A DNA stretch of 64,000 nucleotides, from positions 3,788,001 to 3,852,000 of the forward strand of contig CAMQGK010000130.1 of the NCBI GenBank assembly GCA_947000775.1, written 5' to 3'. Below, piece by piece: positions 26,501-37,579 of this stretch; positions within the stretch are counted from its first letter, which is position 1; each line of letters starts with the position of its first letter. The translations under genes and the position numbers were made by a program. The notes beneath the pieces are model-generated. The model saw only the letters and a list, made by a program, of their open reading frames with translations, was not told the origin of the DNA and ran no database searches. The DNA comes from Pterois miles. Its lineage: Eukaryota > Chordata > Actinopteri > Perciformes > Scorpaenidae.

Positions 26501-28652
26501 CATCCTCATCATCAAAGTGTTCTGAGGGTTCAACAATGGCTGGACAAGGTGTGCTAAAGAAACGCAGACAACATTCAATTAAACCTGTAAAATTACAAGA
26601 ACGTCACAGTCAGTGATGTGTCAGAAAAACACTAAATGGCTGATAAGTCATGATTTTTTATGCAAAACTGAACCTTCATTTTGCAACAATCAAACATAAA
26701 ACTGCACACTCGTGCAACCCGAGGGAGTTCTGTGTTCGACGTGTCCTTACGTGGTCAGCAGCAGCGCTCCCTCCGTGCAGCGCTCCAGAGCTTTACGTGC
26801 AGCTACTTTGTTTGCAAACTCCACAATGCCTCTCCCAGTGGGACGGCCACGGTCATCTGTCACAACAACAGCCCGTTCCACTGGCCCGAACTCAGAAAAC
26901 GCCTGACGGTAAAGCAGCAGACAGAAGTAAGTAAAACTGACCCACATCCCAATCCTGTTCAGTTTCTGAAATTGTAAAGCTCTTGTGCAGTTACCTGCTC
27001 CAGCAGCTCATTTGTTACAACAGGCAACAGGTTGCGCACTGTAAGCGCAGCACCATGTGTAGCAAAACGGATCCTGATTGGTCGATTATTCAAAATAGTC
27101 CCATCTAGCTCAGCTTTAGCGATTTCTGCCAGCGTCCGGGTTTCCTGGAAGACATGGGACCATAAAAAGGAAAAGGATGATGAGGCACATTATGGCATTC
27201 CTTAGTGCTACAGAAAAATAGTAATCAAATCGCTATCTTCACTTAAAGAGGACCTTCTATGTTTATATACTATCAACATTTTTCATAGTTTGACCAATTT
27301 CTTGCTGCGTTAAAAAGGTTTACACTCTACCTGTAATTGCTGTTAATTTGGAAGATTTTTTTTTCTACCAAGTTACTGGTGTATGATTATTTTAATAATG
27401 AATACAAAGTGCAAATACAAAGAGTTGGTGGTGTAAAATTTATTACTGTATTAAGAAAATTTTTATGCTAGTTGTAGTAGTCTGGTATATTTATAGTGTA
27501 TTTCAGTGGTCTTAGTATTTTATATTCTTCGGATATATTTCTTTAGTGTTGACATGTACATTTAATGTCTGCTTTGCTTGGATAACTTGCTGCTATAACA
27601 CAATAATTTCCCAATTTGGGATCAATAAAGTACATCTATCTATCTATTATTAAAAGCACAATAAAGGTATTGTTGAAAACAAATATGGGTCATAACTTAC
27701 TCCATAAAATGTGAAATGTAATATGTCGTGATATGGAAACATGCAACTGGTAAAACAACAATATGTTACTGTTAAACTATTAAATATATGGTTACATGTG
27801 GTATATTTATTCCAAACATATATATTACATATAGTTATATCATTACATATACATATGCTGTGCATATACAATACCCACCACCTGCTGCACTTTACTTATT
27901 ACTGTTACTGTTATTTATTTTACTGTCAATTTTCTTCATTGCACCTTATTTCATTCACTGCACCTTCTCTTTTACTTTTTACTGTACTGTATTTATCTGT
28001 ACTGTTGCTGCTGCTAAGACACCCGAATTTCCCTCCGGGGATTAATAAAGGTTCATCTTATCTTATCTTATCTTATGTGACTATCATGTCAACAAGCACC
28101 TTGAGCTAATGCTAACATAGCCGCTAGCTAACTGCTAATGCTAGTACGCTGCAGCAGTTAACTAGATCACCTTTTAGCAAAATTTCGGACCACATATAAA
28201 AGACATTGTTAGTTTATGAAAATTAAAAACACGCTCTTGTACAATAGGACAGTTTAAAATCAATTTACCAAGCGAATGAAGCCGAAGCCCCGGTCTCTGT
28301 TGATGAAAACCTCGCTAATGTTCCCATATTTAGAAAACATGTTTTTGAACTCATCCTCCGGGATATCCACAGGGAGGTTGCCGACGAAAAGACGTGAGCG
28401 CTGGGTGAAAGTCTTCTCGCCGGGCTTGCGAAAACTGGTGATATCCAGAGTCATTTCAGCCCGGCCTTCCTCGCTTCCCTCTGCGGCTGCCTCCGCTTGT
28501 TCGGCTACGGGTGACTGCTGCTGCTGCTGCGGCGCTGGGCTGTCTTTGTTCGGCGTTGACTGCTCCGGGGCCGGGGAGTCGGTCCCGCGTTTCGCCGGTT
28601 GGGGAGAATTACCACTTTGCATGTTCGCTTGTTGCATATTTCGGTTCGCCAT
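14545..28652 (-). CDS. pspc1: Paraspeckle component 1 (PSPC1), complete, 10 coding exons
   Basis: DBHS-family nuclear RNA-binding protein that dimerises with NONO/SFPQ in paraspeckles. Coding exons in order: 28269-28652, 26995-27144, 26751-26902, 26458-26553, 26149-26345, 25687-25771, 25125-25230, 20236-20293, 15915-16051, 14545-14757. All introns are GT-AG and phases match, giving 525 aa, close to the human length (523). Residues 1-80 are Q/P/A-rich. RRM1 has RNP2 LFVGNL (88-93) and RNP1 RGFGFIRL (121-128). RRM2 starts at about ALTVRNL (161). The NOPS segment follows (EPSEHFDDEDGQPEKL), then an E/R-rich coiled coil (about 265-390), a G/P-rich tail and a terminal PNNKRRRY. The stretches SEVFINRDRGF, REQEMRVGELGPRGAINMG and KPNYLDN identify PSPC1 rather than NONO. 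A 17-Q tract (477-493, CAG/CAA mixed) in the last exon is unusual. Candidate poly-A signals (minus AATAAA) lie at 14164-14169 and 13981-13986. Confidence 0.95.
15009..15866. mobile_element. TIR-bearing non-autonomous DNA element in pspc1 intron 9
   Basis: The left end (GGCTGTATTCAAACCGC) and the right end (GCGGTTTCGAATACAGCC) are inverted copies. Inside them, TAGTATGCAGTATGC-type stretches are also mirrored. There is no transposase frame. It is about 860 bp and lies wholly within the intron. Confidence 0.7.
16320..16550. repeat. Interspersed repeat, copy 1 (pspc1 intron 8)
   Basis: It shares a string of blocks with 55785-55975: GCCTTCAAAT, GGAAAGTTTCT, ACGACTTGTGACGTGTTT, CATGGAAGCTCAT, GCATAATAAG and TATTGTTTTTCTT. 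The family is unclassified. Confidence 0.65.
17755..17812 (+). repeat. Non-LTR element 3' tail with (ATCTT)n
   Basis: CCCCACTGTGGGACCAATAAAGG followed by ATCTT repeats, the shared 3' tail of fish SINE/LINE insertions. Related tails lie at 27605-27650, 28020-28078, 30355-30412 and, as the bare repeat, 34398-34420. Confidence 0.65.
18500..19445. mobile_element. Interspersed element 'GGGACGATTCA', longest copy (pspc1 intron 8)
   Basis: It starts with GGGACGATTCATCTCCTG. Its body (ACACTAGACCATGGGA, GAGATGTCCTGAAGTC, TTAGTGGTATTTTCTTTT) recurs at 22081-22500 and 39636-40190. The far part (GTTTACCACGCTGGATTTAA, TTACTCAGACTACAACA) recurs at 40010-40190. No coding capacity is seen, so it is probably a non-autonomous transposon. 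Confidence 0.65.
20425..20911. mobile_element. MITE with ~45-bp TIRs and TTAA ends (pspc1 intron 7)
   Basis: TTAAAGGGGATAGTTTGGGT at the left and its near-inverse ACCTGAACTATCCCTTTAA at the right. The match extends about 45 bp inward to GTATGAGATAC on both sides. The TTAA at each outer edge is the target duplication expected of piggyBac-type elements. The 487-bp interior has no transposase. Confidence 0.75.
21340..21425. repeat. Fragment of the 'GGGACGATTCA' element
   Basis: AGGACGATTCACCTATCTCC and TGATTCAATACTATC match the 5' end of the copies at 18500 and 22081, then the similarity stops. Confidence 0.5.
21561..21808. repeat. Long inverted repeat (hairpin), arms about 115 bp
   Basis: The arms at about 21561-21677 and 21696-21808 are near-perfect reverse complements around a loop of about 18 nt. 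The central stem, TTGTGTTATTGTGTGACTTT against its complement, is perfect. The outer part (AAGGCCACCAGACT / AGTCTGGTGGCCTT) also pairs. It is a palindromic MITE in pspc1 intron 7, and a relative lies at 42858-42990. Confidence 0.85.
22081..22500. mobile_element. 'GGGACGATTCA' element, second copy (pspc1 intron 7)
   Basis: Starts GGGCTGGGACGATTCACC and continues collinear with 18503-18850, ending near TTATACTTCTGGTGAAT. It has no coding capacity. Confidence 0.65.
22990..24150. repeat. 51-bp minisatellite, about 22 copies, with 357-bp higher-order unit
   Basis: The 51-bp unit carries GTTAGCAGCCACGGTGCTGC, TTCACTGTCTCCAGTTCACC and GTTAAGGAGC. A block of seven units (357 bp) starting at 23284 recurs at 23641 almost unchanged, so a seven-unit segment was duplicated. 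The unit is a multiple of three with no stop in several frames, so long reading frames (17-aa periods) appear on both strands. They have no splice or start context and lie inside pspc1 intron 7. I treat them as non-coding. Confidence 0.95.
24395..24560. repeat. Interspersed repeat shared with 31140-31290 and 61735-61860
   Basis: Shared blocks: TCCGCCATTTTGGACTG and TTATTTCTATTCTATTGTGA. The family is unclassified. Confidence 0.5.
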
Positions 28653-28900
28653 GCTCAGGCAAAGTTTTTTACGTAATACAATTTAAATTAACGAAACTTT
28701 GAGGCTAAGGCTTGCGGACAAATGTTTGGCTTGTACATTTCCTGAGTTTCCAAGATGGCGACGGCTGCGTGCGCAACCAGTGTTCCCCCATCTCGCGAGA
28801 GAAACGAGCAATGGCTACCAGTGTTCACAGATCTCGCGAGAGAAACGACCAGTGGCAACCAGTGTTCCCAAATCTCGCGAGAGAAACATGCAACACGTCA
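28653..28900 (-). promoter_or_regulatory. pspc1 promoter with three phased TCTCGCGAGA palindromes
   Basis: TCTCGCGAGA occurs at 28791-28800, 28832-28841 and 28873-28882, exactly 41 bp apart, within a tandem repeat that also carries ACCAGTGTTC. This palindrome is a known CpG-island promoter element bound by BANP (and reported for Kaiso/ZBTB33). A CAAGATGGCG (YY1-type) site lies at 28751-28760, close to the expected start of transcription. The region is CpG-rich relative to its surroundings and sits directly upstream of the pspc1 start codon. Confidence 0.75.
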
Positions 28901-28904
28901 ATTG

Positions 28905-29920
28905 AAACAGCAAACGCGTGTATGAATTTATTTTGGATTACATGCATTTCCTTGCATTTTTGAATTGCATTGCATCCATTTTAGCTTGTAACTTTTTATT
29001 TTTTGTTATAAACTACAAATTAAACAATTTATGTCATGTTTGTTTCTATTTTTAGCTTGTAACTTTATATTTTTACAGATTTACTGTAAATCAGGGTTAT
29101 GTATAGATCATGCAATGGGGCAAACTACTGTAGACTTTTATAGAGAGACAAGAGCCCAGTACATTTGCATAAAGCTAATAAGATAAGATAAGATAAGATA
29201 TTCCACTCCTAATATTGTCCTCTCCTAAGTACAGTACTACAAATCTTCCTAAATATTTTAATCTGCTGACAGCTAGTAAAAACCCAAAATGCAAGTATGC
29301 ACCTGCAAAACAAGTATAATAGGTCCAGAAAGCCATCTTTAAACAAAAGTGTCTTTAAACACAAATGAACTGCGAGGCAGGAAGACACGCTAGTTCAGGC
29401 AGCATCAATAAATCACATTTATTTCATTCATCTGTTCATGGTTACATTACTGTCCAGTATTACTGTTCATGATTACAGACGATGCATAGTGCACTTTACT
29501 GTTTTAACTTATATTTTTTACATACATTTTTTCTTTTCTTTTCTGTGTTTTTACTGTGCATATGACAATAAACTTCTTGAATCTTGAATCCATTTAATTA
29601 TTGACAGCCATGTAGGTTCTGTGGGTTTCTCCATCATCTGGAATGCAGCCCATTTTGTGCTCTTTGGCGAGACGATGTGGCGTGACGGTGAGCTGGGCGG
29701 CTGCTCTTATTTGGTCCGTTTTTGTCAAAAAATGACCTGTTTGAGAATTTATTCCACAAATAAAAAAAAAAAAAAAACACTCAAAGGACGAGTTCCTGAG
29801 TCACAAACAGCTTGAAAATCAAAATATGACAATGAAACATAAAATATGGTACCTGCAGGTCTTTCTCATGGTGCAAACAGAGCGTTCTCGGTGTCTGCAC
29901 AGATTACACATTGTTTTGTA
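28905..29920. other. Intergenic; element tails only
   Basis: No gene. (ATAAG)n at 29178-29200 is the complement of an (ATCTT) tail. ATGACAATAAACTTCTTGAA at about 29560-29585 is a second type of fish non-LTR 3' tail (GAATCTT-type). Confidence 0.5.
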
Positions 29921-29924
29921 ATAT

Positions 29925-30222
29925 TAGCAGTAAAGTCCGTAGGGACTTGGTTTAGGAGATGGAGGTCACCGGTTCAAGTCCCCCATGGACCAAGATCAAC
30001 TGGTAGCTGGAGAGGTGCCAGTTTACCTCTTGGGCACTGCCGAGGTGCCCCTGAGCAAGGCTCCAAACCCCCAACTGCTCTGGGCGCTTGTCAGGAGCAG
30101 CCCCCTCACTCTGACATCTCTCCATTGACGCATGTACTGTGTGAAATTAACAACAGAGTGTAAAACTGAATTTCCCTACAGGGATTATTAAAGGTTCATC
30201 TTATCTTATCTTATCTTATCTT
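29925..30222 (+). mobile_element. tRNA-derived SINE with (ATCTT)n tail
   Basis: A pol III B box, GGTTCAAGTCC, lies at 29971-29981 in the head. The body is shared with the inverted copy at 1250-1490. The 3' tail contains TTTCCCTACAGGGATTATTAAAGG followed by ATCTT repeats. The A box is degenerate. Confidence 0.8.
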
Positions 30223-30349
30223 GGATGAGAAGGGAAATACGTTCAGGAAAAAAACAACTTTTCAACCTTTGAACCTTTTGCTGAATCCTATGAACTGGAT
30301 GATGGAGAACTTAAACAAACAGAGCATACAACACTTTTTCCTGTTGCGT

Positions 30350-30412
30350 CATTTAAAATTTCTCCACTGTGGGACTAATAAAGGAATATCTTATCTTGTC
30401 TTATCTTATTTG
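30350..30412 (+). repeat. Non-LTR element tail with (ATCTT)n
   Basis: TCCACTGTGGGACTAATAAAGG followed by ATCTT repeats, without a body. This is a heavily truncated insertion. Confidence 0.6.
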
Positions 30413-32390
30413 TGGGAGATCCAGACTGGGACACTCCTTCCACACACCTCCACTCAGCACGCATCTGACTGCTGATATTTTTACCCTCGCATCTAATCGT
30501 TAGCGCGCTTGTCGATGCTGACAGATTTCACACACAGCTTTCCCCCAAAGTTACTGCAGAAGCAGAAAAGACTGATTTCAGAGGCAATGAAGGCGTTGGT
30601 CACAGCTGCATCCACTCAGCTGGAAGGTGGAGGAGAGACTGGCTCAGATTCTACTGGTGTAGCATCACAGTACTAAACTTATAAGACAGCTGGTAGCTAA
30701 GGTCAAAGTGCAAACAGCAGGACAGAAGCCCTTTAAAATCCACAAACAATACACAATCAAGATCAAAATCTACACCACCTGACCCAGACTCTGAGATAGA
30801 CTGTGAGACAGAGAAAGTGAGGAGGAAACGACCTTCAGACCTTTTTACTAGTCGGCATCACTATGTAGTTATTTGTGCATCATTTTGATCCACTTACCAC
30901 GTTGTCGCTGCTGTAGTTATGCCTGGATGATGTTGTGTTGGGTGCTGATGGAAAGCTACAATCTTAGCATAGCCGAGCACTGATCGATCCAAAGTCCGCT
31001 CAGAAAACAAGCATTTTAAAAGTTGTTTGCTTGTCGTCTTGTGGACAGACAAAGCATGAATTCTGTCTTTTTCACAGATAAACATCATGATGTTGTTATT
31101 TCAGCATAATTTTGATCCATTTATTGCAATTAATTTACAGTTCCATTTCAGCATCAGCGCCCAGCAGCAGAGCTACACCTCCGCCATTTTGGACTGTAAA
31201 ATGTCCGCCCACAAAAGTAAGACTAAATTATTTCTATTCTGTTGTGAAATTTCCCCTGTTGAACAATAAAACGATTCTAAATATGGACGCTATTTTAGCT
31301 ATTTACTTATTTATTCGTCAAACTTTTTTGCCCGCCAAAACTACATCAACTTCTGTTGATGCCATGGCACTAGCACTGTTACTACTACTGTTACTGGCTG
31401 AGCTGGTTGTTGGGAACAGAGACGTTAATATGTCCACTACACTACAGGCTAACAGCGTACAGCCCACGGGTGGATTATAAGAGAATAAAAATGATGAAAT
31501 ACAGCCAGTATATCCATTATTACAGCAAGCAGGAAGCCGGCAGAACCGGATATGTCATATGAGCGTGCAGGGCGGTGCAGTCTCAGGTCTGATGCACGTT
31601 CATTATGGCGAGGAAAAAACTCTGGATTCAGCTATTTTTACAACTTTTAGGACATAATGATTTAAAACACCTCAAAAAACAATCACAGATTGTCTCTTTA
31701 TATAGTTTTGACTCAGTGTTTCTATAATCTTTGGATACAGTTACAAAAATATTAATACCACTGTAGATTTAATCCCATAATTCCAACATGAATGTATATT
31801 TTGTCTGATCCTTTATCTAATGTTGTCTTTTTCGGTCAGTTTTTGTCATTTGAGCAGTGTGAAAGCTCGTCCCATGAAGCTCTGGCCATCTGTCCAGACA
31901 TTATGGCACATCTGTGTGCACACTGCTCTGTTTGGAGGGTCTACAGGCCTGGTAGACTGAGGGCTGCTGCCTGCCTGGAACGTGAATAAGCAAAGGGTTT
32001 GTAGGGTCTTGTTGTAATTTGCCTACAGAAATAATTCATGCTCATTACAGCACAGAGAAGATGAAGTGTTTGATCTCTTTTGATCCTGAGCAAAACCCTC
32101 AAGCATTTATTTCACATATGTGGAAGACACTGATCTTAGGCTTAATTAAGTTCATGTTCATTAATCATGTATTGGCTGCATGTAGCGCTCAATGCTGATC
32201 AGTGAGTGTTATATTATCATATACTGTACTTAATACTGATGCATTAATGTGTGAGAAGCATGTCAGTGTTACAGCTAGCTACATAACTACATAAACTCTA
32301 GGATAGTTTAATGTGAAGGAATACCCATCATGCTTTGTGCATTTTCTCTTTCCTTCAGTGTATTATATTGTTTTTGGTGCATGTAAAAGG
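30413..32390. other. Intergenic, no gene; repeat remnant at 31140-31290
   Basis: No supported exon. 31140-31290 belongs to the family also at 24395 and 61735. The stretch 32040-32260 is free of obvious repeats and contains TTAATTAAG and TTAATCATG homeodomain-like sites; it is only a possible regulatory element. Confidence 0.4.
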
Positions 32391-32397
32391 TCTGTCC

Positions 32398-32660
32398 TCC
32401 CTCCCTCTCTCTCTGCCTCGTCCTCTCCCTCCCATCCTCCCTCTCTCCTTTCCTCTCTCTATCTATCCTCACTCTCTCTCCCTTGATTAATTAATAAATA
32501 AAATAATAATAATTAAAAGTAAATAAATAATGTCAAATAAATAACATTAAATTAACAAAACAGTACATAAATAACATTAAATACATAACAGTAAATAAAT
32601 AACAGTAGATAAGTAACATTAAATAAATAAAATTAAATCAACAGTAAATGAATAATAAAT
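32398..32660. repeat. CT-rich tract followed by degenerate (TAAATAACAT)n
   Basis: CTCC/CTCTCT sequence to about 32485, then repeated TAAATAA and CATTAAA blocks. Low complexity. Confidence 0.7.
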
Positions 32661-32959
32661 AAACAGACATACTGGAGACAGTAGAGTGTTTTAGACTATG
32701 AGAGGTGGTTTTGTTGAGGCTAAATCCTGAGGCTAATTTAAGGTGGATGTAATACAGTACATAATAATATAATAATAATAACAACAACAGGTCAAAATAC
32801 AGTCTTTGACACAACGTACGTCGCTGTTTATTGTTTACTCCTGTTGCCAGGCAACCTGCTCTCCTTTCCTGTAACAGTGACTTCTTGTGTATCCACACAG
32901 TATTTTAACATGTTTGTTTGCTTCCGGTCGTTTCTGAGCTCACTGACCACAACTAAACT

Positions 32960-33111
32960 CCCGGTCCAGCTGCGGCGGAGCTGGGGGCGGTGGTGACGTA
33001 ACGGTGACGTCACAGCACCCTCCCCGTCTCCTCAGCTCCACAGAGCAGCTCAGTGGTTGGAGACTCTCATCTGCGCTGCTACGGTGTTGACCGAGGACAT
33101 AGAGCCGCTCA
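32960..33111 (+). promoter_or_regulatory. lypd6: Probable lypd6 promoter and non-coding first exon
   Basis: GC-rich sequence with two CRE-like sites, TGACGTAA (32994-33001) and the consensus TGACGTCA (33005-33012). An exon-like segment ends at a strong donor (CTCA/GTAAGT, 33111/33112). This is the nearest plus-strand first exon upstream of the lypd6 coding exons, 5.4 kb away. The link by splicing is inferred. Confidence 0.5.
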
Positions 33112-33130
33112 GTAAGTAGCTATAAAGTGT

Positions 33131-33156
33131 GTTATTATTATTATTATTATTATTAT

Positions 33157-33188
<32 letters not shown>

Positions 33189-33198
33189 GTAGTAGTAT
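33131..33198. repeat. (TTA)n / (TAG)n microsatellite
   Basis: ATTATT repeats turn into AGTAGT repeats, starting 20 bp inside the probable first intron of lypd6. Confidence 0.9.
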
Positions 33199-33532
33199 AT
33201 TCAGTCAGCCGGGATGACTCTGTTAATGCCACCCATCGCTGTGATTAAGCGCGTTAATTAAAAGTGAATTTTATTTGATTGAACTGATGGTGGGATTCAA
33301 TTCCGTCATATTTCTGAGAATAAATAGGTTTAATAAGGATATAGCAACGTGTGAACACCTCAATCACAGTGTAATAGCCCACTATATATTCTTTATATTT
33401 AAGTAGAGTTTTGATAATTTACTGCCTCAATTATTTTTAAAAACAAAATCATTATTATATTGTTTTGTGTTTTCTATAGATATATTTCTATAGTACATTT
33501 TATGTACTGTTCCTGTGTGTTGATGGATAACC

Positions 33533-33533
33533 T

Positions 33534-33571
<38 letters not shown>

Positions 33572-33602
33572 CATCCATCTATCCATCCATCTATCTATCT
33601 AG
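33533..33602. repeat. (TCTA)n microsatellite
   Basis: TCTA repeats with interspersed CATC variants. Confidence 0.9.
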
Positions 33603-36600
33603 TTATTTTGTTATTTAACCTCCTTCTCTACCAGCTAGTGTATCCTGGTTGGTACTGATGGATTCTTTAGGTTTTCTAGTTTCATATGAAACCTCTATCT
33701 TCATTCTAGCTTTAAAACTGAGCCGTTGCAACCTAAAAATCCTAAGTAGCGTTAAGAGTGGCGTTAAAACAAATTTGTTTTAACGGACTATCTGCTGCAG
33801 TTTTGATACTTGAAGTACAGTTTGATGAGTACTCTTACTTCATTTGTGTGTGTACTTTAAACACAGATCTGACTACAAACTGAAGTCCTCACACTGAAGT
33901 GTTACACAGGAGAATCCAGCAGCACCGCTGTAATTCCTCTGGTTCAGTCATGTGTCTCTGCCCTCAGCGTAGACGTGAATAACATGAGCAGTTGTATGTC
34001 AGAAGTTAAGCCGCTGCCATACGTGTCTGGCCGAAGGGACTGAGCTGCTGGGTATCAGCTGAACTTCAGAGACAACCCCGGTGGCCTAAGCTTGTATTCT
34101 TCTGACACGCATGACCAACGTGGAGCAATTATCCTCCATCTAAAGGGACCAAGTAGTCCACATCTGACATTTTGTTTGACAGTCGTTAGCAGCCTAGATC
34201 ACCTTATGATTAGACACATCCAATTTGTCCCTGTTGGTAAGGTCTAAGCAAGCAAACCTCTTCTAAAGCTACCAATGTTTGCATCTGATGTTTGACCAAA
34301 CGGGTCTGAACAACAGTGTGTGGGATTTGGCGGCATCTAGTGGTGTGGTTGTATGGATGCAACCAACTGAGTACCTCTCCGCTATCTCTCTGCTATGACA
34401 CTTATCTTATCTTATCTTAAAAAAACATTACAAACAGAAAGGCGTTCTTATTGCAAGCTAACTGCCTTGTGTATTATCGTGGCATTCATACACCTTTTTG
34501 TGCCGGCGGGCTGTGTAGAAACATGGCGGTGCAACATGGCGGACTCTGTGAAGAGGACCAGCTCCTCATGTAGATGTGAAGGATTCTAAGCTGATGAAAA
34601 CACAATGAGTCTTAGTTTCAGGTGATTATACAACAATGAAAACATGTTTATTCATATTCCTGCTAGTAGATCTCCTGAACTGTTACACGCTGTTCCTTTA
34701 AACCATTTCTCTCTGTCAGTAAACTTGTTTTTCTCAGTTGTAAACCTGTTTACGCACATTTAAATGCTCAAAATGCAGACTGATGTCTAATAAACACAGT
34801 CCTCAGACCCTGTATATACAAACCATTCACATAAATAACACCATTGCGTCGATGATGACATAGTGGAGAACCATCGGTCCCAACGTGATTTTGGATGAAG
34901 GTGACTTTGCCAGTAATATTTACAATGTTTTGGGTCATCCATGTATGTTTAAGTCATAAATATGAGATCTCTGACAGCACTTGAAGGCAGCAGAGCACTG
35001 CCTGCAGACACGTGAAGTAATTCACTACGTTAGTCTGAATGTTAACTGTCTTTTCTTGGAAATGACTTAAACTTTGTTTCACTGACTTATTACTAATTCA
35101 GGTCGATATTTATGTATATTTTAAGCAATATATTTGCAGAAAATACAGCTCTGAACTTCTGATGATTTATTATAGCGTTGGACTCTGCAACTTATCTCTG
35201 GTATGAAGAGGTCACAGGCAGGGTCAGGAGTATTTTAAACATATTTTCTGTTTTTGGGGACTACAGCAGTAACGTCTCGGCCCCGTTCATCAACTTTTAC
35301 ACTCACAATCTGCAAACTTGATGCTTCAACGCAGTTTCACTGTATGGGAACGTAATTTTTAGGAGACGGGCAAGACAGAAAGATTTAAAAGCTGGTCTCC
35401 TTCAGATTCTTTCAGCCCTGCGACCTGAACGAGTCGGTCGGCGCCGATTGAACCCTGAGTGATATAAACCCTCTCCATCCCTCTCCAGTTGTAACAGGGA
35501 GCCATTGTACCTAATCCCCGCACTCCAAATTTTATTCCAGGCAAGGCCCGGCATCTCTTAGACAGCTCAAAGTTGGAGAGCTAATCTCAAGCTATACAGT
35601 AGCACTGGTGCTTAATGAATGCAAGTCCATGGACTGAAAGACGTCTCTGAATCGTGTAAAGTAATACAGAATCATGTAACTCGGTCGCTTCGCCACAACT
35701 CAACCTCTGTAGCGCAAGTTGGATTTTAAAAAATGAACTAAATTGTTTTGATTATGTAATTTAAAGAGGACCTATTATGCTTATTTTCAGGTTCACTTTA
35801 CTTTTCTCAAATCCTTTTGTTGATAAATCAATAAACTATCGTAAAAAATGCACATCACAAGTCTCCAAAGCCCCAAATAAACTCCAAAATCAGTCCAAAC
35901 AGCATATTATTAAGAAAATGACATTATATGCAGGAGTCTTTGAATCATGCAGGACTGACTGTTTAGGGTAGTAATGTTTCCATTAACAAAACTTAACATT
36001 TAACTTAACAATAACACTTACATTTAATATTTACCTTAATGTTAGCACTTAATTTAACATTTAACTTACTTACATTAACACTGACATTTGACTTTTAACT
36101 CAAAATAAACACATACTTAACTCAGCTCTCCTCTCCTTCTCATCTCCAGACAGGTTTCTGCATTTTTCTCCATGTTTTGTCTCAAAGTGACGGTTCAAGT
36201 TGTATTCTTTGATTACAGCCGTTTGTGCACAGCTTTACCGCCAACCTCTGTCAAAAAATACTTAGCAGTCCATGATGTATTATAGACGTCCCGGCTCAGC
36301 AGGTGACGCTACTTCAAACATCACTCACATCTATTTACATCAATACCAAGTGTGACAATACACGAGCATTTCAAAACAAAATTTGTTTTCTTTACTGTTT
36401 ATTTTTGCTTTGGAAGTAAAATTGTGTGATTTGTCTGAGACCTCCTGGGCCGGGAAGAACCATCATGAGGGCCTTTGCACGTAGCGCATTCACATGGATG
36501 CATTTTCCTGTCATTCACACGCCTTTTCCTGCAACAAGGTGTTTTTCTGTGTTCATGACAGTTCAATTAAATACATTCATATAGCATTCAAACTGATTTT

Positions 36601-36990
36601 ACTCTGCTGATTTTACTTAACTATCGTGCAAAATTCTTCACAGTACAATTCTCAGTGTGGTTGAACTGATTATTTTTTTCTTTACACTGAATAATCACGG
36701 CCTTTAGAGTACGCTGTGCACAGCGTAGTACAACATGGTTATTCTGTCTGCAGCAAAGATCAGTGTTATTGGGGCATGCATAATACAAAGAAAACAAGCA
36801 TTTACTACCACACAGCCTGCACAACGCCTGGGGATAAAACACAAAATGGAGTCAGAGGCATCTGAACTCATCGCTGATCTTACCGATCTCAATTCAGGGG
36901 CAAAACCAGGTCATCTGGTGTTTAATTCATTGATGGACGTCTCAGTGAATCAAAGAAGAGTACTCTTCCTGGACTGTAACTGAATACTAT
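33603..36990. other. Probable lypd6 intron, no gene seen
   Basis: No supported exon. (ATCTT)n lies at 34398-34420. Most of the rest is AT-rich and unremarkable. Confidence 0.45.
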
Positions 36991-36992
36991 TA

Positions 36993-36994
<2 letters not shown>

Positions 36995-37042
<48 letters not shown>
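36995..37042. repeat. (TA)n microsatellite
   Basis: About 24 uninterrupted TA units. Confidence 0.95.
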
Positions 37043-37045
<3 letters not shown>

Positions 37046-37579
37046 CTAAGCTCATGGAAGAATTTGTTTTCTACATTTCAGTTTCATATCAATCATCTTT
37101 TTCTTGCAGACATGCATTACAATGACCCTTAATCCCTCAACAAAGTCAGTCTCATAATAAAGGGAAGGGGGGCGATTGTCCTCGAGTAGACCTGCTGTTT
37201 TAGAGGAGTCGTAAAAGACAATGCACATGCTGACTTGGCTTTACCAGCAAATGACCCACTGCATGACAGAATAAACCTGGCAAGCGGGGACTAAGGCTGA
37301 ATTCCCAGAGGGCAAATGGGGCTTGTAATTGAAACATAAGTCATGTTTATGACAGAAGTGACAGAGTTATTAGTTATAATAGATGTCTTCCTGTCCTTTG
37401 TCTGTAGACTAGTAGGGTCCCTTTTGACATTTAAATAATGAAGCCAGCTCACAGCATGCACATGCAGCACACACAGCTGATCACTTTTATTATTGGACAT
37501 TAGCTTTGAGGCTTCGAGAAAATTCAACTACAATATTTTTAATATGTTTCCAGTTATATTAATTTAAAGGCCAATTTCG

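Noticed and set aside
14545..28652. Assignment of the DBHS gene to nono or sfpq
   Set aside because: NONO also ends in NKRRRY, but SEVFINRDRGF, the GFKPNYLDN-REQEM segment and GPRGAINMGD match PSPC1; SFPQ ends differently and has a long P/Q-rich N-terminus.
28699..28963. Plus-strand short frames over the pspc1 promoter as a divergent gene
   Set aside because: Small overlapping frames across the 41-bp duplication, with no splice donor or family resemblance.
29925..30010. Functional tRNA gene
   Set aside because: Only the B box is well kept; the A box and cloverleaf stems are degenerate and the body continues as a SINE.
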